This document shows, one piece after another, positions 1 to 9,640 of a stretch of DNA of 64,000 bases. Origin of the DNA: Streptomyces glaucescens (GTDB taxonomy: Bacteria; Actinomycetota; Actinomycetes; Streptomycetales; Streptomycetaceae). The translations under genes and the position numbers were made by a program. Numbering within the stretch: the stretch's first letter is position 1; each line of letters begins with the position of its first letter. The notes under the pieces were generated by a model. The model worked only from the letters and a program-made list of their open reading frames with translations, was not told the DNA's origin and ran no database searches. Location of the stretch: contig NZ_CP009438.1 of the NCBI RefSeq assembly GCF_000761215.1, positions 3,861,001 through 3,925,000 on the forward strand, written 5' to 3'.

Positions 1-46
1 CTTCTTCATACCCGCGCAAGGGCCGTGCGCCGTGTACAGAAGCCGC

Positions 47-60
47 GTTTCACGTGAAAC
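47..60. promoter_or_regulatory. parS: parS site
   Basis: Perfect 14-bp palindrome GTTTCACGTGAAAC, the Streptomyces ParB-binding centromere site. It lies just downstream of the cca stop codon. It is one of six perfect copies in the window (also 10021, 12163, 13939, 15087 and 15421), as expected near oriC. Confidence 0.95.
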
Positions 61-79
61 ACGGCCACACGCCCGGCGC

Positions 80-1519
80 TCAGCTCTGCGCGGCCCACCA
101 CTCCTTGAGCGCCGCGACCGCCTCGTCGTGCGCCATCGGCCCGTTCTCCAGCCGGAGCTCCAGCATGTGCTTGTAGGCCTGCCCCACCTCGGGGCCCGGC
201 TTGATGCCGAGGACCTCCATGATCTGGTTGCCGTCGAGGTCGGGGCGGATGGAGTCCAGCTCCTCCTGCTCCTTCAGCTGGGCGATGCGCTCCTCCAGAC
301 CGTCGTACGCCCGGGACAGCGCGGCCGCCTTGCGCTTGTTCCGGGTCGTGCAGTCGGAGCGGGTCAGCTTGTGCAGCCGCTCCAGGAGGGGACCCGCGTC
401 CCGGACGTAGCGACGCACCGCGGAGTCGGTCCACTCACCGGTGCCGTAGCCGTGGAAGCGCAGATGCAGCTCCACCAGCCGGGAAACGTCCTTGACCAGT
501 TCGTTGGAGTACTTCAGCGCGGTCATGCGCTTCTTGGTCATCTTCGCCCCGACCACCTCGTGGTGATGGAACGAGACCCTGCCGTCCTTCTCGAAGCGCC
601 GGGTGCGCGGCTTGCCGATGTCGTGCAGGAGCGCGGCCAGCCGGAGGGTCAGGTCCGGGCCGTCGTGCTCCAGCGCGATCGCCTGTTCCAGGACGATCAG
701 GGTGTGCTCGTAGACGTCCTTGTGCCGGTGGTGCTCGTCGCTCTCCAGGCGCAGGGCCGGCAGCTCGGGCAGCACGCGCTGGGCCAGCCCGGTGTCGACC
801 AGCAGGGTCAGCCCCTTGCGCGGGTGGGCGGAGAGGATCAGCTTGTTCAGCTCGTCCCGCACCCGCTCCGCCGAGACGATCTCGATCCGCTCGGCCATCT
901 CCGTCATCGCCGTGACGACCTCGGGGGCCACCTCGAAATCGAGCTGGGCCGCGAAACGAGCGGCCCGCATCATCCGCAGCGGGTCGTCCGAGAAGGACTC
1001 CTCGGGCGTGCCTGGGGTGCGCAGCACTCGTGCCGCGAGGTCGTGGAGACCGTTGTGCGGATCGATGAACTCGTTCTGCGGCAGTGCCACCGCCATCGCG
1101 TTCACGGTGAAGTCACGCCGGACGAGGTCCTCCTCGATGGAGTCGCCGTACGAGACCTCCGGCTTGCGCGAGGTCCGGTCGTAGGCCTCCGACCGGTAGG
1201 TGGTCACCTCGATCTGATAGCCGTCCTTCTGGGCGCCGACCGTGCCGAACGCGATGCCGACGTCCCAGACGGCGTCCGCCCACGGCCGCACGATCTTCAG
1301 GACGTCCTCGGGGCGGGCGTCGGTCGTGAAGTCCAGGTCGTTGCCGAGCCGGCCGAGCAGCGCGTCCCGCACCGAGCCACCGACCAGGGCGAGTGAGAAC
1401 CCGGCCTCCTGGAAGCGGCGGGCGAGGTCGTCGGCGACAGGGGCGACGCGCAGCGGTTCGGTCACCGTGCGGTGCTCCCGGTCGAGGGCGCTGGGGGTTT
1501 CTTCGTTGGCGTTCGGCAC
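80..1519 (-). CDS. cca: CCA tRNA nucleotidyltransferase
   Basis: Adds or repairs the 3'-CCA end of tRNAs using CTP and ATP, in the cytoplasm. The 479-residue product shows the class II nucleotidyltransferase head: the flexible loop GGSVRDALLG, then the DLDFTTDARP strand with the metal-binding Asp-x-Asp. A C-terminal HD domain (LLHDIGKPRTRR) follows, as in actinobacterial homologues. The GTG start at 1519 (V-P-N-A-N-E-E) was chosen because upstream codons in the same frame read as low-complexity leader and run into the divergent promoter region. Two of the three tRNA genes in this window (Ala, Leu) lack an encoded CCA, so they depend on this activity. It is transcribed divergently from the DUF6049 gene. 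Function is well supported; the exact start is less certain. Confidence 0.95.
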   Translation of the reverse strand: MPNANEETPSALDREHRTVTEPLRVAPVADDLARRFQEAGFSLALVGGSVRDALLGRLGNDLDFTTDARPEDVLKIVRPWADAVWDVGIAFGTVGAQKDGYQIEVTTYRSEAYDRTSRKPEVSYGDSIEEDLVRRDFTVNAMAVALPQNEFIDPHNGLHDLAARVLRTPGTPEESFSDDPLRMMRAARFAAQLDFEVAPEVVTAMTEMAERIEIVSAERVRDELNKLILSAHPRKGLTLLVDTGLAQRVLPELPALRLESDEHHRHKDVYEHTLIVLEQAIALEHDGPDLTLRLAALLHDIGKPRTRRFEKDGRVSFHHHEVVGAKMTKKRMTALKYSNELVKDVSRLVELHLRFHGYGTGEWTDSAVRRYVRDAGPLLERLHKLTRSDCTTRNKRKAAALSRAYDGLEERIAQLKEQEELDSIRPDLDGNQIMEVLGIKPGPEVGQAYKHMLELRLENGPMAHDEAVAALKEWWAAQS

Positions 1520-1715
1520 AACAGAAGAGGGTACGTGGCCGGGACGGCCCCGGGCGCCCGGATCGGGCCCACCCACCGGCGCTCGGCGGGGGCGGCGGCC
1601 CGGAGTCGCCCGATCTTGTGGAGCAGTCCGCGGCACTTCCCCTCAGCGCGCCTCGTTACCATGCGGGGACGCACATTCCGACGACCACTGACGACGACGA
1701 GGGACGGGCGAGCGC

Positions 1716-4121
1716 GTGGCCGAGGCGGCAGACATCCAGGGGACGTGTCCCTCACCTGCCCGCCGGTGGCTGCTGCGCGCCGGAGCACTGCTGGCGGGGG
1801 CGCCCCTGCTGGCCGGCCTGTGCCAGCTTCCCGCCGCACCGGCCGCGGACGCCGTGGGCCGGACCTCGGCGAAGGCCGCTTCGGAGTCCCGCACGGTGGC
1901 CGTCGCCCTCGACTCGTTCAGCCCCGCCGTCCCCACGGACGGCGACACCGTGACCGTCTCGGGCACCGTGACCAACAAGGGCAAGGAGACGATCACCGAC
2001 GCCGAGGTGGACCTCCACGTCGGCCCCGAACTGACCACCCGTTCGGACATCGACTCCGCCGCCAGGAACACCGGCTATGTCCCGGGGGCCGACGGCACCG
2101 AGGTGGGCGGGGACCACACCCAGGTGTTCCCCCGGCTCATCCCGGGCGTCCCCGAACGCTTCAGCATCTCCGTCCCGGTCGACGACCTGGATCTCGGCGA
2201 CGACGGCGTCTACCAGTTGGGGGTCTCTCTGACCGGTGAGACCGCCGCACAGCCGTGGGGACGGGTGCTGGGATTCCAGCGGACGTTCCTGCCCTGGCAG
2301 CCCGACGAGGCCAAGCCGAAGACGAAGACGACGTTCCTTTGGCCGCTGATCTCCACGGCCCGCGTCACGGCGGAGACGGGCTCGAACGAGCAGCAGACGC
2401 CCGTCTTCCTCGATGACGACCTCGCTGAGGAGATCGCCCCGGGCGGCCGGCTGGCGCAGATGCTGGCACTCGGCAAGGACCTCGACGTCACCTGGGTGAT
2501 CGACCCGGACCTGCTGGCCTCCGTCGACGCGATGACGCGCGGCTACGAGGTGCAGGACGGCGACGACACCAGGCCGGGGCGCCAGCAGGCGGTCGCCAAG
2601 CAGTGGCTCGCCGAGTTGCAGAAGGCGGTGGCCGGCAAGGAAGTCGTCGCGCTGCCCTTCGCCGACCCGGACCTCGCGTCCCTCGCCCACAACGGCACGG
2701 ACGTCACCGGCTCGCTCAGCCAGTACAAGGCCGCCACGGATGTCGCCGCCCTCACCGTGGAGTCGATCCTCCACGTGAAACCGAGCACCGACTTCGCCTG
2801 GCCCGTCGAGGGGGCGGTCGACCCGTCGATCGTGAAGGTCGCCACCTCCGCGGGAGCCGACCGGGTGATCGCACGCAGCGACAGCCTCAAGGAGACCGGC
2901 GGGCTGCCGTACACGCCGTCCGCGGCGCGCCCCATCGGCGGGGGCACCACCGCGGTGGTCGCGGACGCCCGGCTCTCCACGGCCTTCGAGGGGGATCTGA
3001 CCAGGGCGTCGGCCAGTACGCTCGCCGTTCAGCGGTTCCTCGCCCAGAGCCTCGCGCTGAACCTCCAGACGGGCAAGCAGCGCAGCATCGTCGTGGCCCC
3101 GCAGCGCATGCCGACCGCGAGCCAGGCCCGGGCGATGGCGGAGGCGATCACGGCCCTCCAGGGCGGCACCTGGACGCAGGCCCAGGAGCTGACCACCGCC
3201 GCCGAGGCCGAGCCCGACCCCGAGGCCACCACGGACGTCCCGCCCGCCTCGTCCTACCCGCGCGCGCTGCGCAAGCAGGAGCTGCCGCGCGAGGCCTTCG
3301 AGCAGATCGCGCGCACGCAGGCCAAGCTCGACGACTTCAAGGTCATCCTCACCTTCCCGTCACGCGTGGTGACCCCCTTCGGACGGGCCATAAACCGTGA
3401 GATGTCCACGTCGTGGCACGGCCGGCCCGCGGAGGCGCGTGGCTACCGCGACGGGGTGGAGGACTACCTCAAGGACCTGACCGAACAGGTCAAGCTGGTC
3501 CAGAAGTCCGAGACCAAGCTGTCCGGCCGCAGCGCCACCATCCCGGTGAGCGTGCAGAACAACCTTGTGCAGGGCGTCGACCACCTGGTCCTGCGGCTCA
3601 CCTCCACCAGTCCCACCCGGCTGGAGATCGGCGGCGACGCCTACTACGAGCAGCCCGTCTCCGTCTCCGGCGGACACAGTCAGTCGGTGAAGTTCGCCAC
3701 GTCCGCCAACGCCAACGGCCGGGTGGCCGTGGTCGCCCAGCTCTTCACGAAGGACGGCAAGCCGTACGGGGAGGCCGTCCAGTTCGATGTGAAGGTCACC
3801 GAGATCACCGCCACCGTGATGCTGGTGATCGGCGGCGGTGTCCTCCTGCTGGTCCTCGCCGGCTTCCGGATGTACACCCAGCGCAAGCGGGCAGCCGCCC
3901 GGGCGGCCGAGGCGGAGAGCCAGGACCGGGACGGCACCACGGCGGACGCCGACCGCCCCGCCGGCACGCCGGAGAACCCGGACGCCCCCGAGGGGCGCTC
4001 CGAGGAGGAGTCCGCCACCCGGGCCGGGGCAGGCGACCCCGAGCAGCCGAGTGACCCGCTACCGGACACCGCAGCGGAAAGCGCCGACCCGTCCGGCACG
4101 GGTGAGAGAGTGGACCGTTGA
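1716..4121 (+). CDS. DUF6049 family membrane-anchored protein
   Basis: An 801-residue envelope protein of unknown function, recognised as the DUF6049 type found next to murJ in actinomycetes. After a short basic N-terminus there is a hydrophobic signal or anchor segment (about residues 18-40), a long extracellular part of about 650 residues, and one transmembrane helix near residues 700-725 (TVMLVIGGGVLLLVLAGF). A basic stop-transfer stretch and an acidic, Pro/Asp-rich cytoplasmic tail of about 75 residues follow. This is type I topology. The GTG at 1716 follows a purine-rich GAGGGACGGG. The gene ends 44 bp before murJ and is probably cotranscribed with it, so a role in cell-wall export or envelope assembly is plausible but inferred only from context. 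Confidence 0.85.
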   Translation: MAEAADIQGTCPSPARRWLLRAGALLAGAPLLAGLCQLPAAPAADAVGRTSAKAASESRTVAVALDSFSPAVPTDGDTVTVSGTVTNKGKETITDAEVDLHVGPELTTRSDIDSAARNTGYVPGADGTEVGGDHTQVFPRLIPGVPERFSISVPVDDLDLGDDGVYQLGVSLTGETAAQPWGRVLGFQRTFLPWQPDEAKPKTKTTFLWPLISTARVTAETGSNEQQTPVFLDDDLAEEIAPGGRLAQMLALGKDLDVTWVIDPDLLASVDAMTRGYEVQDGDDTRPGRQQAVAKQWLAELQKAVAGKEVVALPFADPDLASLAHNGTDVTGSLSQYKAATDVAALTVESILHVKPSTDFAWPVEGAVDPSIVKVATSAGADRVIARSDSLKETGGLPYTPSAARPIGGGTTAVVADARLSTAFEGDLTRASASTLAVQRFLAQSLALNLQTGKQRSIVVAPQRMPTASQARAMAEAITALQGGTWTQAQELTTAAEAEPDPEATTDVPPASSYPRALRKQELPREAFEQIARTQAKLDDFKVILTFPSRVVTPFGRAINREMSTSWHGRPAEARGYRDGVEDYLKDLTEQVKLVQKSETKLSGRSATIPVSVQNNLVQGVDHLVLRLTSTSPTRLEIGGDAYYEQPVSVSGGHSQSVKFATSANANGRVAVVAQLFTKDGKPYGEAVQFDVKVTEITATVMLVIGGGVLLLVLAGFRMYTQRKRAAARAAEAESQDRDGTTADADRPAGTPENPDAPEGRSEEESATRAGAGDPEQPSDPLPDTAAESADPSGTGERVDR

Positions 4122-4165
4122 GGATGTCGTGGCCGGTCGGCCCGGGACGATGAGGTGGGGCAAGC

Positions 4166-6451
4166 ATGAACGCGCCGTACGACGGTGACCGCGGCCAGGC
4201 CGCGGGCAGCTCGGGCTACCCCGAGGGCCCGCCGCCCGAGCACGGCCAGGTGCCGCCGCAGCACCCGGCGGACATGTACCTCCAGGACGCCTACGACCAG
4301 GACCCGTACCGGGCGCAGGACCTCACCGCGCAGGACCCGGTCGGCGAGGCGCTCTACGACCGTGCCGCGCACCCCCCGCCGCCGCCGGGCACGTACCCGC
4401 CGCCGGGGCCGCTGTACGCGCAGCCGCCGCAGTCGCCGTACGCCCCCGACCCCACCGTGTGGGCGCAGCCCCCGGCACCCGAGCCGGACGGCGCCACCCA
4501 GTACCTGCCGTACGGCGACGACCCGCGCACCACCCAGTACGTGGGCGTCGACGACCTGGTCACCCAGGCGGCCGAGGAACGCCCCGAGCACGACGCCTTC
4601 GCCCACCTCTTCCGCGACCAGCAGCAGGCCGGGCTCCGCCCGCCCATGGAGCACCCCGGGGTGCCCGGACCGGCCGCCGCACCCGGTCACGGCCAGGGCC
4701 CGGTCCCGCAGTACGGACCGCCCGGGCAGTACCAGGCACCCGCGGAGCACTACGAGGTGCCCGGGCAGCAGGAAGCCGAACCCCCCGCTCCGGCGCCCGC
4801 CGCGCCCGCCCAGAAGAAGGGGGGCCGCGCCGCCGGACTGCTGAAGTCGAGCGCCGTGATGGCGGCGGGCACGATGGTCTCCCGCCTCACCGGCTTCATC
4901 CGCTCCGCGATGATCGTCTCGGCGCTGGGCCTGATGCTCCTCGGCGAGTCCTTCCAGGTGGCCTACCAGCTGCCGACCATGATCTACATCCTGACCGTCG
5001 GCGGCGGCCTCAACTCGGTCTTCGTCCCGCAGCTCGTGCGGGCCATGAAGGACGATGAGGACGGCGGCGAGGCCTACGCCAACCGGCTGCTGACCCTGGT
5101 GATGGTGGCGCTCGGCGTCCTGACCGCCCTCGCCATGCTCGGCGCCCCCTTCCTGGTGCGCGCCCTGTCCAACCCGCTGGCCTCGGACCCCGCCGCGTTC
5201 GACGTCGCCGTCACCTTCACCCGCTACTTCCTGCCCTCGATCTTCTTCATGGGCATCCACGTGGTGATGGGCCAGATCCTCAACGCACGCGGCCGCTTCG
5301 GCGCGATGATGTGGACCCCGGTCCTGAACAACATCGTCATCATCGTGACCCTGGGCCTGTTCCTGTGGGTGTACGGCACCGCCGAGCACTCCGGCATGAC
5401 CGTGCAGAACATCCCGCAGGAGGGCGTCCGCCTGCTGGGCATCGGCATCCTGCTCGGCCTCGTCGTCCAGGCCCTCGCGATGATCCCGTACCTGCGCGAG
5501 ACCGGCTTCAGGCTGCGGCTGCGGTTCGACTGGAAGGGTCACGGCCTCGGCAAGGCCGCGATGCTCGCCAAGTGGACGATCCTGTTCGTCCTCGCCAACC
5601 AGGCGGGCGCCCTGGTCGTCACCCAGCTGGCCACCGCCTCGGTCGTGGACACCAAGATCGACGGCACCGGATTCAGCGCCTACGCCAACGCCCAGCTCAT
5701 CTGGGGCCTGCCCCAGGCCATCATCACCGTCTCCCTCATGGCCGCGCTGCTGCCGCGCATCTCCCGCTCGGCCGCCGAGAACGACACCGGCGCGGTCCGC
5801 GACGACATCTCCCAGGGCCTGCGCACGACCGCCGTCGCGATCGTCCCGCTCGCCTTCGGCTTCGTCGCCCTCGGCGTCCCGATGTGCACCCTGATCTTCG
5901 GCTCCTCCGGCTCCACGGCCGCCACGAACATGGGGTACATGCTGATGGCCTTCGGCCTCGGCCTGATCCCGTACTCCGTGCAGTACGTCGTGCTGCGCGC
6001 CTTCTACGCCTACGAGGACACCCGCACCCCCTTCTACAACACGGTCATCGTGGCCGCGGTCAACGCGGGCGCGTCCGCGCTCTGCTACCTGCTGCTGCCC
6101 GCCCGCTGGGCGGTCGTCGGCATGGCCGCCTCCTACGGCCTGGCCTACGTCACCGGCGTCGGCGTCGCCTGGCGCCGGCTGCGCAAGCGGCTGGGCGGCG
6201 ACCTGGACGGCTCGCGCGTGCTGCGGACCTACGCCCGGCTGAGCATCGCCTCGGTGCCGGCGGCGCTGCTGAGCGGCGCGGCCTGCTACGGCATCACCCA
6301 GGCCCTCGGCCAAGGGGTCGTCGGCTCGTTCGCGGCACTGCTGGCCGGCGGGGCCGTACTGCTGGGGATCTTCTACTTCGCGGCCCGCCGGATGCGGATC
6401 GAGGAACTGAACTCGCTGGTCGGCATGGTCCGCGGCCGTCTGGGCCGCTGA
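4166..6451 (+). CDS. murJ: MurJ/MviN lipid II flippase
   Basis: Moves the peptidoglycan precursor lipid II across the membrane. The 761-residue protein has an N-terminal cytoplasmic extension of about 220 residues rich in Pro, Gln, Gly and Tyr. This is followed by a polytopic MOP-superfamily core starting near ASRLTGFIRSA-type residues (here VSRLTGFIRSAMIV) with roughly 14 hydrophobic helices. Unlike mycobacterial MviN, the polypeptide stops after the membrane core: the pseudokinase that is fused in mycobacteria is a separate gene 138 bp downstream here. The ATG at 4166 has a G-rich Shine-Dalgarno (GGTGGGG). Probably in an operon with the DUF6049 and pseudokinase genes. Function is strongly supported by family. 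Confidence 0.95.
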   Translation: MNAPYDGDRGQAAGSSGYPEGPPPEHGQVPPQHPADMYLQDAYDQDPYRAQDLTAQDPVGEALYDRAAHPPPPPGTYPPPGPLYAQPPQSPYAPDPTVWAQPPAPEPDGATQYLPYGDDPRTTQYVGVDDLVTQAAEERPEHDAFAHLFRDQQQAGLRPPMEHPGVPGPAAAPGHGQGPVPQYGPPGQYQAPAEHYEVPGQQEAEPPAPAPAAPAQKKGGRAAGLLKSSAVMAAGTMVSRLTGFIRSAMIVSALGLMLLGESFQVAYQLPTMIYILTVGGGLNSVFVPQLVRAMKDDEDGGEAYANRLLTLVMVALGVLTALAMLGAPFLVRALSNPLASDPAAFDVAVTFTRYFLPSIFFMGIHVVMGQILNARGRFGAMMWTPVLNNIVIIVTLGLFLWVYGTAEHSGMTVQNIPQEGVRLLGIGILLGLVVQALAMIPYLRETGFRLRLRFDWKGHGLGKAAMLAKWTILFVLANQAGALVVTQLATASVVDTKIDGTGFSAYANAQLIWGLPQAIITVSLMAALLPRISRSAAENDTGAVRDDISQGLRTTAVAIVPLAFGFVALGVPMCTLIFGSSGSTAATNMGYMLMAFGLGLIPYSVQYVVLRAFYAYEDTRTPFYNTVIVAAVNAGASALCYLLLPARWAVVGMAASYGLAYVTGVGVAWRRLRKRLGGDLDGSRVLRTYARLSIASVPAALLSGAACYGITQALGQGVVGSFAALLAGGAVLLGIFYFAARRMRIEELNSLVGMVRGRLGR

Positions 6452-6589
6452 AACGGGGGGCAGGCGCACAACCTTCGTCCGCCATCGCGTGTCGTGCATA
6501 GCGGCGGACTGTGGGCACAATTGGTTTCGGCGTCGGACGGCGCGCACGGGGTCGTACGGCGCGCAATGGATGGGGAGGCAGGAACGACG

Positions 6590-8317
6590 GTGGCGGAACG
6601 AAGCACAGCTGCCGTCGACGTGGCAGACAACAGCGGCGAGAAGTCGCTGACCGCCAAGGCGGACCAGGCGGACCAGTCCACGGCCGACGGGGTGGCCCAG
6701 AAGCGGGAGCGGGACACGGAACACAACGAGGCGCAGGGGAGTGGCGGGACGGAAGGTCCCGGGAGGAAGGCCTCGCCGCCTGAGCTGCACAGCGGCCACA
6801 AGCTCGCCAGACGCTACCGGCTGGAGGACTGCGTCACCCGCCTGGACGGTTTCAGCAGCTGGCGCGCGGTCGACGAGAAACTCCGCCGCGCCGTCGGCGT
6901 CCACGTCCTGCCCGCCGACCACACCCGTGCCCGTGCCGTCCTCGCCGCGGCCCGCTCCTCCGCATTGCTCGGTGACCCCCGCTTCGTCCAGGTCCTCGAC
7001 GCCGTCGAGGAGAACGACCTCGTGTACGTGGTGCACGAGTGGCTGCCCGACGCCACCGAACTGACCACCCTGCTCTCCGCCGGGCCACTGGAGCCGCACG
7101 ACGCGTACCAGATGGTCAGCCAGCTCTCCTCGGCCATGGCCGCCGCGCACCGCGAGGGCCTGGCCCATCTCCGCCTGAACCCCAACGCCGTACTGCGCAC
7201 CTCCACCGGGCAGTGGCGTATCCGTGGCCTGGCCGTGAACGCCGCCCTGCGTGGCATCGTCTCGGACACCCCGCAGCGCGCAGACACGGAAGCCATCGGC
7301 GCCCTGCTGTACGCCGCCCTCACACAGCGCTGGCCGTACGAGAACGACGCCCACGGCCTGTCCGGGCTGCCCAAGGACATCGGGCTGATCCCCCCGGACC
7401 AGGTGCGCGCCGGTGTCCACCGCGGCCTGTCCGAGCTCGCCATGCGCGCGCTCGCCAACGACGGCGCGACCGCCTCCCGCCACGAGTCCCCCTGCACCAC
7501 GCCGGAAGAGCTGGTCAAGGCGGTCGGCGAGATGCCCCGCATCCGCCCGCCGGAGCCGGCGTTCACCGCGCCGCCGGAATACCAGCGCACGACCTACCAG
7601 CAGGGCACGTACGGCCGCACGACGCCGCACCCGGGCGTCACCCAGCCGGTCCCGACCCCGCCGCCCCCGTTGCAGAGCCGCACCGGCAAGGCACTGAAGT
7701 GGGCCGTGTCGGCACTGCTCATCGCGGCGCTGGGCCTGGGCAGCTGGCAGCTCGCGGACGCCCTGATGGACCAGGGGAGCGAACCGAAGACGCCGGCGCC
7801 CTCCCCCGCTGCCGTCGGCGACGAGAAGCCGGCGGCTCCCAAGAAGCTGACGATCCAGGGAGCCGTGGAGTACTACCCGGACGGGTCTCCTCAGGACGCC
7901 GATGGTGTCGCGAACACGTACGACGAGGACAGCACGTCGTACTGGCGCACCAAGAGCTACTTCGAGGGGCCCGAACTCGCGCCCTTCAAGCAGGGTGTCG
8001 GCATCATGTACGACCTGGGCGCGGATGAGGACGTCTCCAGCGCCTCCATCTCCCTGCGGCACACGGGGGACCACACCACCCTCACGATGTACGCAGCGGA
8101 TGAGCTTTCCTCATCCGCCCCTCTGGAGTCCATGACGAAGATCGCCACGGCGGAAGCCACGGGCCCCGTGGCGAAACTGCAGTCCAAGAAGCCGGTCAAG
8201 ACACGGTACGTACTGATCTGGCTCACGGCCGCGCCCTACGCCGAGGGCGACCAGTTCAGCGGATCCGGATACAAGCAGGCGATAACGGACGTGTCCTTTT
8301 TCGGCACCAGCAGATAG
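6590..8317 (+). CDS. Membrane pseudokinase, MviN C-terminal-like
   Basis: A 575-residue protein with an N-terminal polar region, a degenerate Ser/Thr kinase fold, a proline-rich linker, one transmembrane helix (ALKWAVSALLIAALGLGSW) and an extracytoplasmic C-terminal domain of about 170 residues. Key catalytic residues are missing. The HRDxxPxN loop reads H-L-R-L-N-P-N-A (Asp replaced by Arg195, the catalytic-loop Lys by Asn197) and no DFG is seen (R-G-L-A). It therefore should not phosphorylate. In mycobacteria an equivalent pseudokinase is fused to MviN and, when phosphorylated by PknB, binds FhaA; here both partners are encoded at 45-53 kb. The GTG at 6590 was chosen for the GGGGAGG 10 bases upstream; an ATG at 6566 is also in frame. 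The regulatory role is inferred from the family. Confidence 0.85.
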   Translation: MAERSTAAVDVADNSGEKSLTAKADQADQSTADGVAQKRERDTEHNEAQGSGGTEGPGRKASPPELHSGHKLARRYRLEDCVTRLDGFSSWRAVDEKLRRAVGVHVLPADHTRARAVLAAARSSALLGDPRFVQVLDAVEENDLVYVVHEWLPDATELTTLLSAGPLEPHDAYQMVSQLSSAMAAAHREGLAHLRLNPNAVLRTSTGQWRIRGLAVNAALRGIVSDTPQRADTEAIGALLYAALTQRWPYENDAHGLSGLPKDIGLIPPDQVRAGVHRGLSELAMRALANDGATASRHESPCTTPEELVKAVGEMPRIRPPEPAFTAPPEYQRTTYQQGTYGRTTPHPGVTQPVPTPPPPLQSRTGKALKWAVSALLIAALGLGSWQLADALMDQGSEPKTPAPSPAAVGDEKPAAPKKLTIQGAVEYYPDGSPQDADGVANTYDEDSTSYWRTKSYFEGPELAPFKQGVGIMYDLGADEDVSSASISLRHTGDHTTLTMYAADELSSSAPLESMTKIATAEATGPVAKLQSKKPVKTRYVLIWLTAAPYAEGDQFSGSGYKQAITDVSFFGTSR

Positions 8318-8340
8318 CCGTACCCGGCACCCCTGAGAGG

Positions 8341-8370
8341 CTGGGCGTCGCACCACCGCACGACGCCCAG
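8341..8370 (+). terminator. Hairpin terminator after pseudokinase gene
   Basis: Perfect 10-bp stem CTGGGCGTCG / CGACGCCCAG with a 10-base loop, 23 bases after the stop codon. No T-run follows, as is usual in Streptomyces. Confidence 0.7.
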
Positions 8371-8911
8371 TCAGAGGAAACGCCTCCGTCTCATTGTTCT
8401 TCCCCGTATGCGGACGCTCTGCTGTACGCCTGAGCGAAGTGCTTCTGTATGCGCGAGAAATTCTCGCTGTGACGCTCGATATGAGCCGTCTGCAGTTCCG
8501 TCTCGACGGACAGGAGAACGCTGGGGAGCCGGGACTTGATTGTGCGGTTCACGTCTTTTCACTCCCTCACGGCCTACGGCACACGGGGATCTCATACGGC
8601 GTCGAGGAAGGGTCGGGCGTGGCGTCTCAGCAGTTCGACCCCGTCGTTCCGCTCCTGTGTGGGCACCTCTGCAGCCACGGCGAGTGCCGTCGAATGTACC
8701 GGAGAGTCGCCTAGGACCAGCTTCTTCTTCACAGATTATTCCCGCTCGATAAAGAACAGATCACTCACCATTGGCGTGATCATTCCGAAGGCAAGATCGG
8801 TCGCCGAGGATCGTCCGTATATAGAGGCCTTGCTCCCGGCCATCGGGCTCGTCTACTTTTGATACTCGACCAGCTCGGATGTTTCCAGGAATGTTCACGG
8901 GGAGGGGGATC
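8371..8911. other. Intergenic region upstream of sigM, no clear gene
   Basis: About 540 bases without a convincing gene. Base composition is noticeably less G+C-rich than the flanks between about 8700 and 8890 (runs such as ATTATTCCCGCTCGATAAAG). Open frames here lack Streptomyces codon bias and ribosome sites. An ECF-like -10 motif CGTCTA occurs just before sigM (around 8850), but no matching -35 is evident. It presumably holds the sigM promoters. Confidence 0.5.
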
Positions 8912-9640
8912 GTGCCGTCTGCGGCGGACGACAGTCATCCGGCTACGGACGAGGCTCTTCTGGCCCGACACGTCGCCGGTGATCCCGACGCCTTCGGTGA
9001 GCTCGTCCGCCGCCACCGCGATCGGCTCTGGGCCGTCGCGCTGCGTACCCTCGGTGACCGGGAGGAGGCGGCCGACGCGGTGCAGGACGCCCTCGTCTCC
9101 GCCTTCCGCGCCGCCCACACCTTCCAGGGCAAGTCGGCGGTCACGACCTGGCTGCACCGGATCACGGTGAACGCGTGCCTGGACCGCGTCCGCAAGGCCG
9201 CCTCCCGCAGGACCGCGCCGGTCGACGACGCGGAGCGCCTGGAGCAGCTGCTGGAGCCGCACGAGTCGGCCTCGGAGCCGGCGGAGCGCAACGACCTGCA
9301 CCGCCAGCTCCTGGAGGCGCTCGGCACGCTCCCGCCCGACCAGCGGGCGGCGCTCGTCCTGGTCGACATGCAGGGCTATCCCGTCGCTGAGGCCGGCCGC
9401 ATCCTCGGTGTGCCGACCGGGACGGTGAAGAGCCGCTGCGCGCGCGGCAGGGCGAGGCTCCTGCCGCTGCTCACGCACCTCCGGCCGGGAGGCGCCGGTT
9501 CCGGCACTCCACCGGGTGAAGGACGGAACCGGACCGAGGGGACATCCGTCCCACCGGCAGCGGGGTCACTCGATGCGGCCCCGCAGGATGCCGGGCCGAG
9601 CGATTCAGCTGCTGTGAAGGGCGGAGGTGGGCGAGCGTGA
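8912..9640 (+). CDS. sigM: ECF RNA polymerase sigma factor SigM
   Basis: A 242-residue ECF sigma factor that directs RNA polymerase to stress or envelope promoters. Region 2 is seen as LVRRHRDRLWAVALRTLGDR then DAVQDALVSAFRAAH with the WLHRI motif. Region 4 is LPPDQRAALVLVDMQGYPVA followed by a helix-turn-helix ending GTVKSRCARGRARL. A Pro/Gly-rich tail of about 50 residues follows. The GTG at 8912 was chosen for the GGAGGGGG directly upstream; an in-frame ATG at 8879 lacks one. Its stop overlaps the next start (GTGA), so it is translationally coupled to its anti-sigma factor. The name rests on gene order (sigM next to trxBA and parAB), recognised from Streptomyces. Confidence 0.92.
   Translation: MPSAADDSHPATDEALLARHVAGDPDAFGELVRRHRDRLWAVALRTLGDREEAADAVQDALVSAFRAAHTFQGKSAVTTWLHRITVNACLDRVRKAASRRTAPVDDAERLEQLLEPHESASEPAERNDLHRQLLEALGTLPPDQRAALVLVDMQGYPVAEAGRILGVPTGTVKSRCARGRARLLPLLTHLRPGGAGSGTPPGEGRNRTEGTSVPPAAGSLDAAPQDAGPSDSAAVKGGGGRA

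Noticed and set aside
2768..2781. parS-like CCTCCACGTGAAAC inside the DUF6049 gene
   Set aside because: Three mismatches in the left half; only the right half-site matches.
3680..8074. A 1,464-codon open frame on the minus strand opposite murJ and the pseudokinase gene
   Set aside because: It is a high-G+C antisense shadow: composition follows the third-position bias of the plus-strand genes, and the product is low-complexity with no family.
8394..8714. A 106-codon frame before sigM
   Set aside because: No ribosome site, un-Streptomyces-like codon use and no similarity I can recognise.
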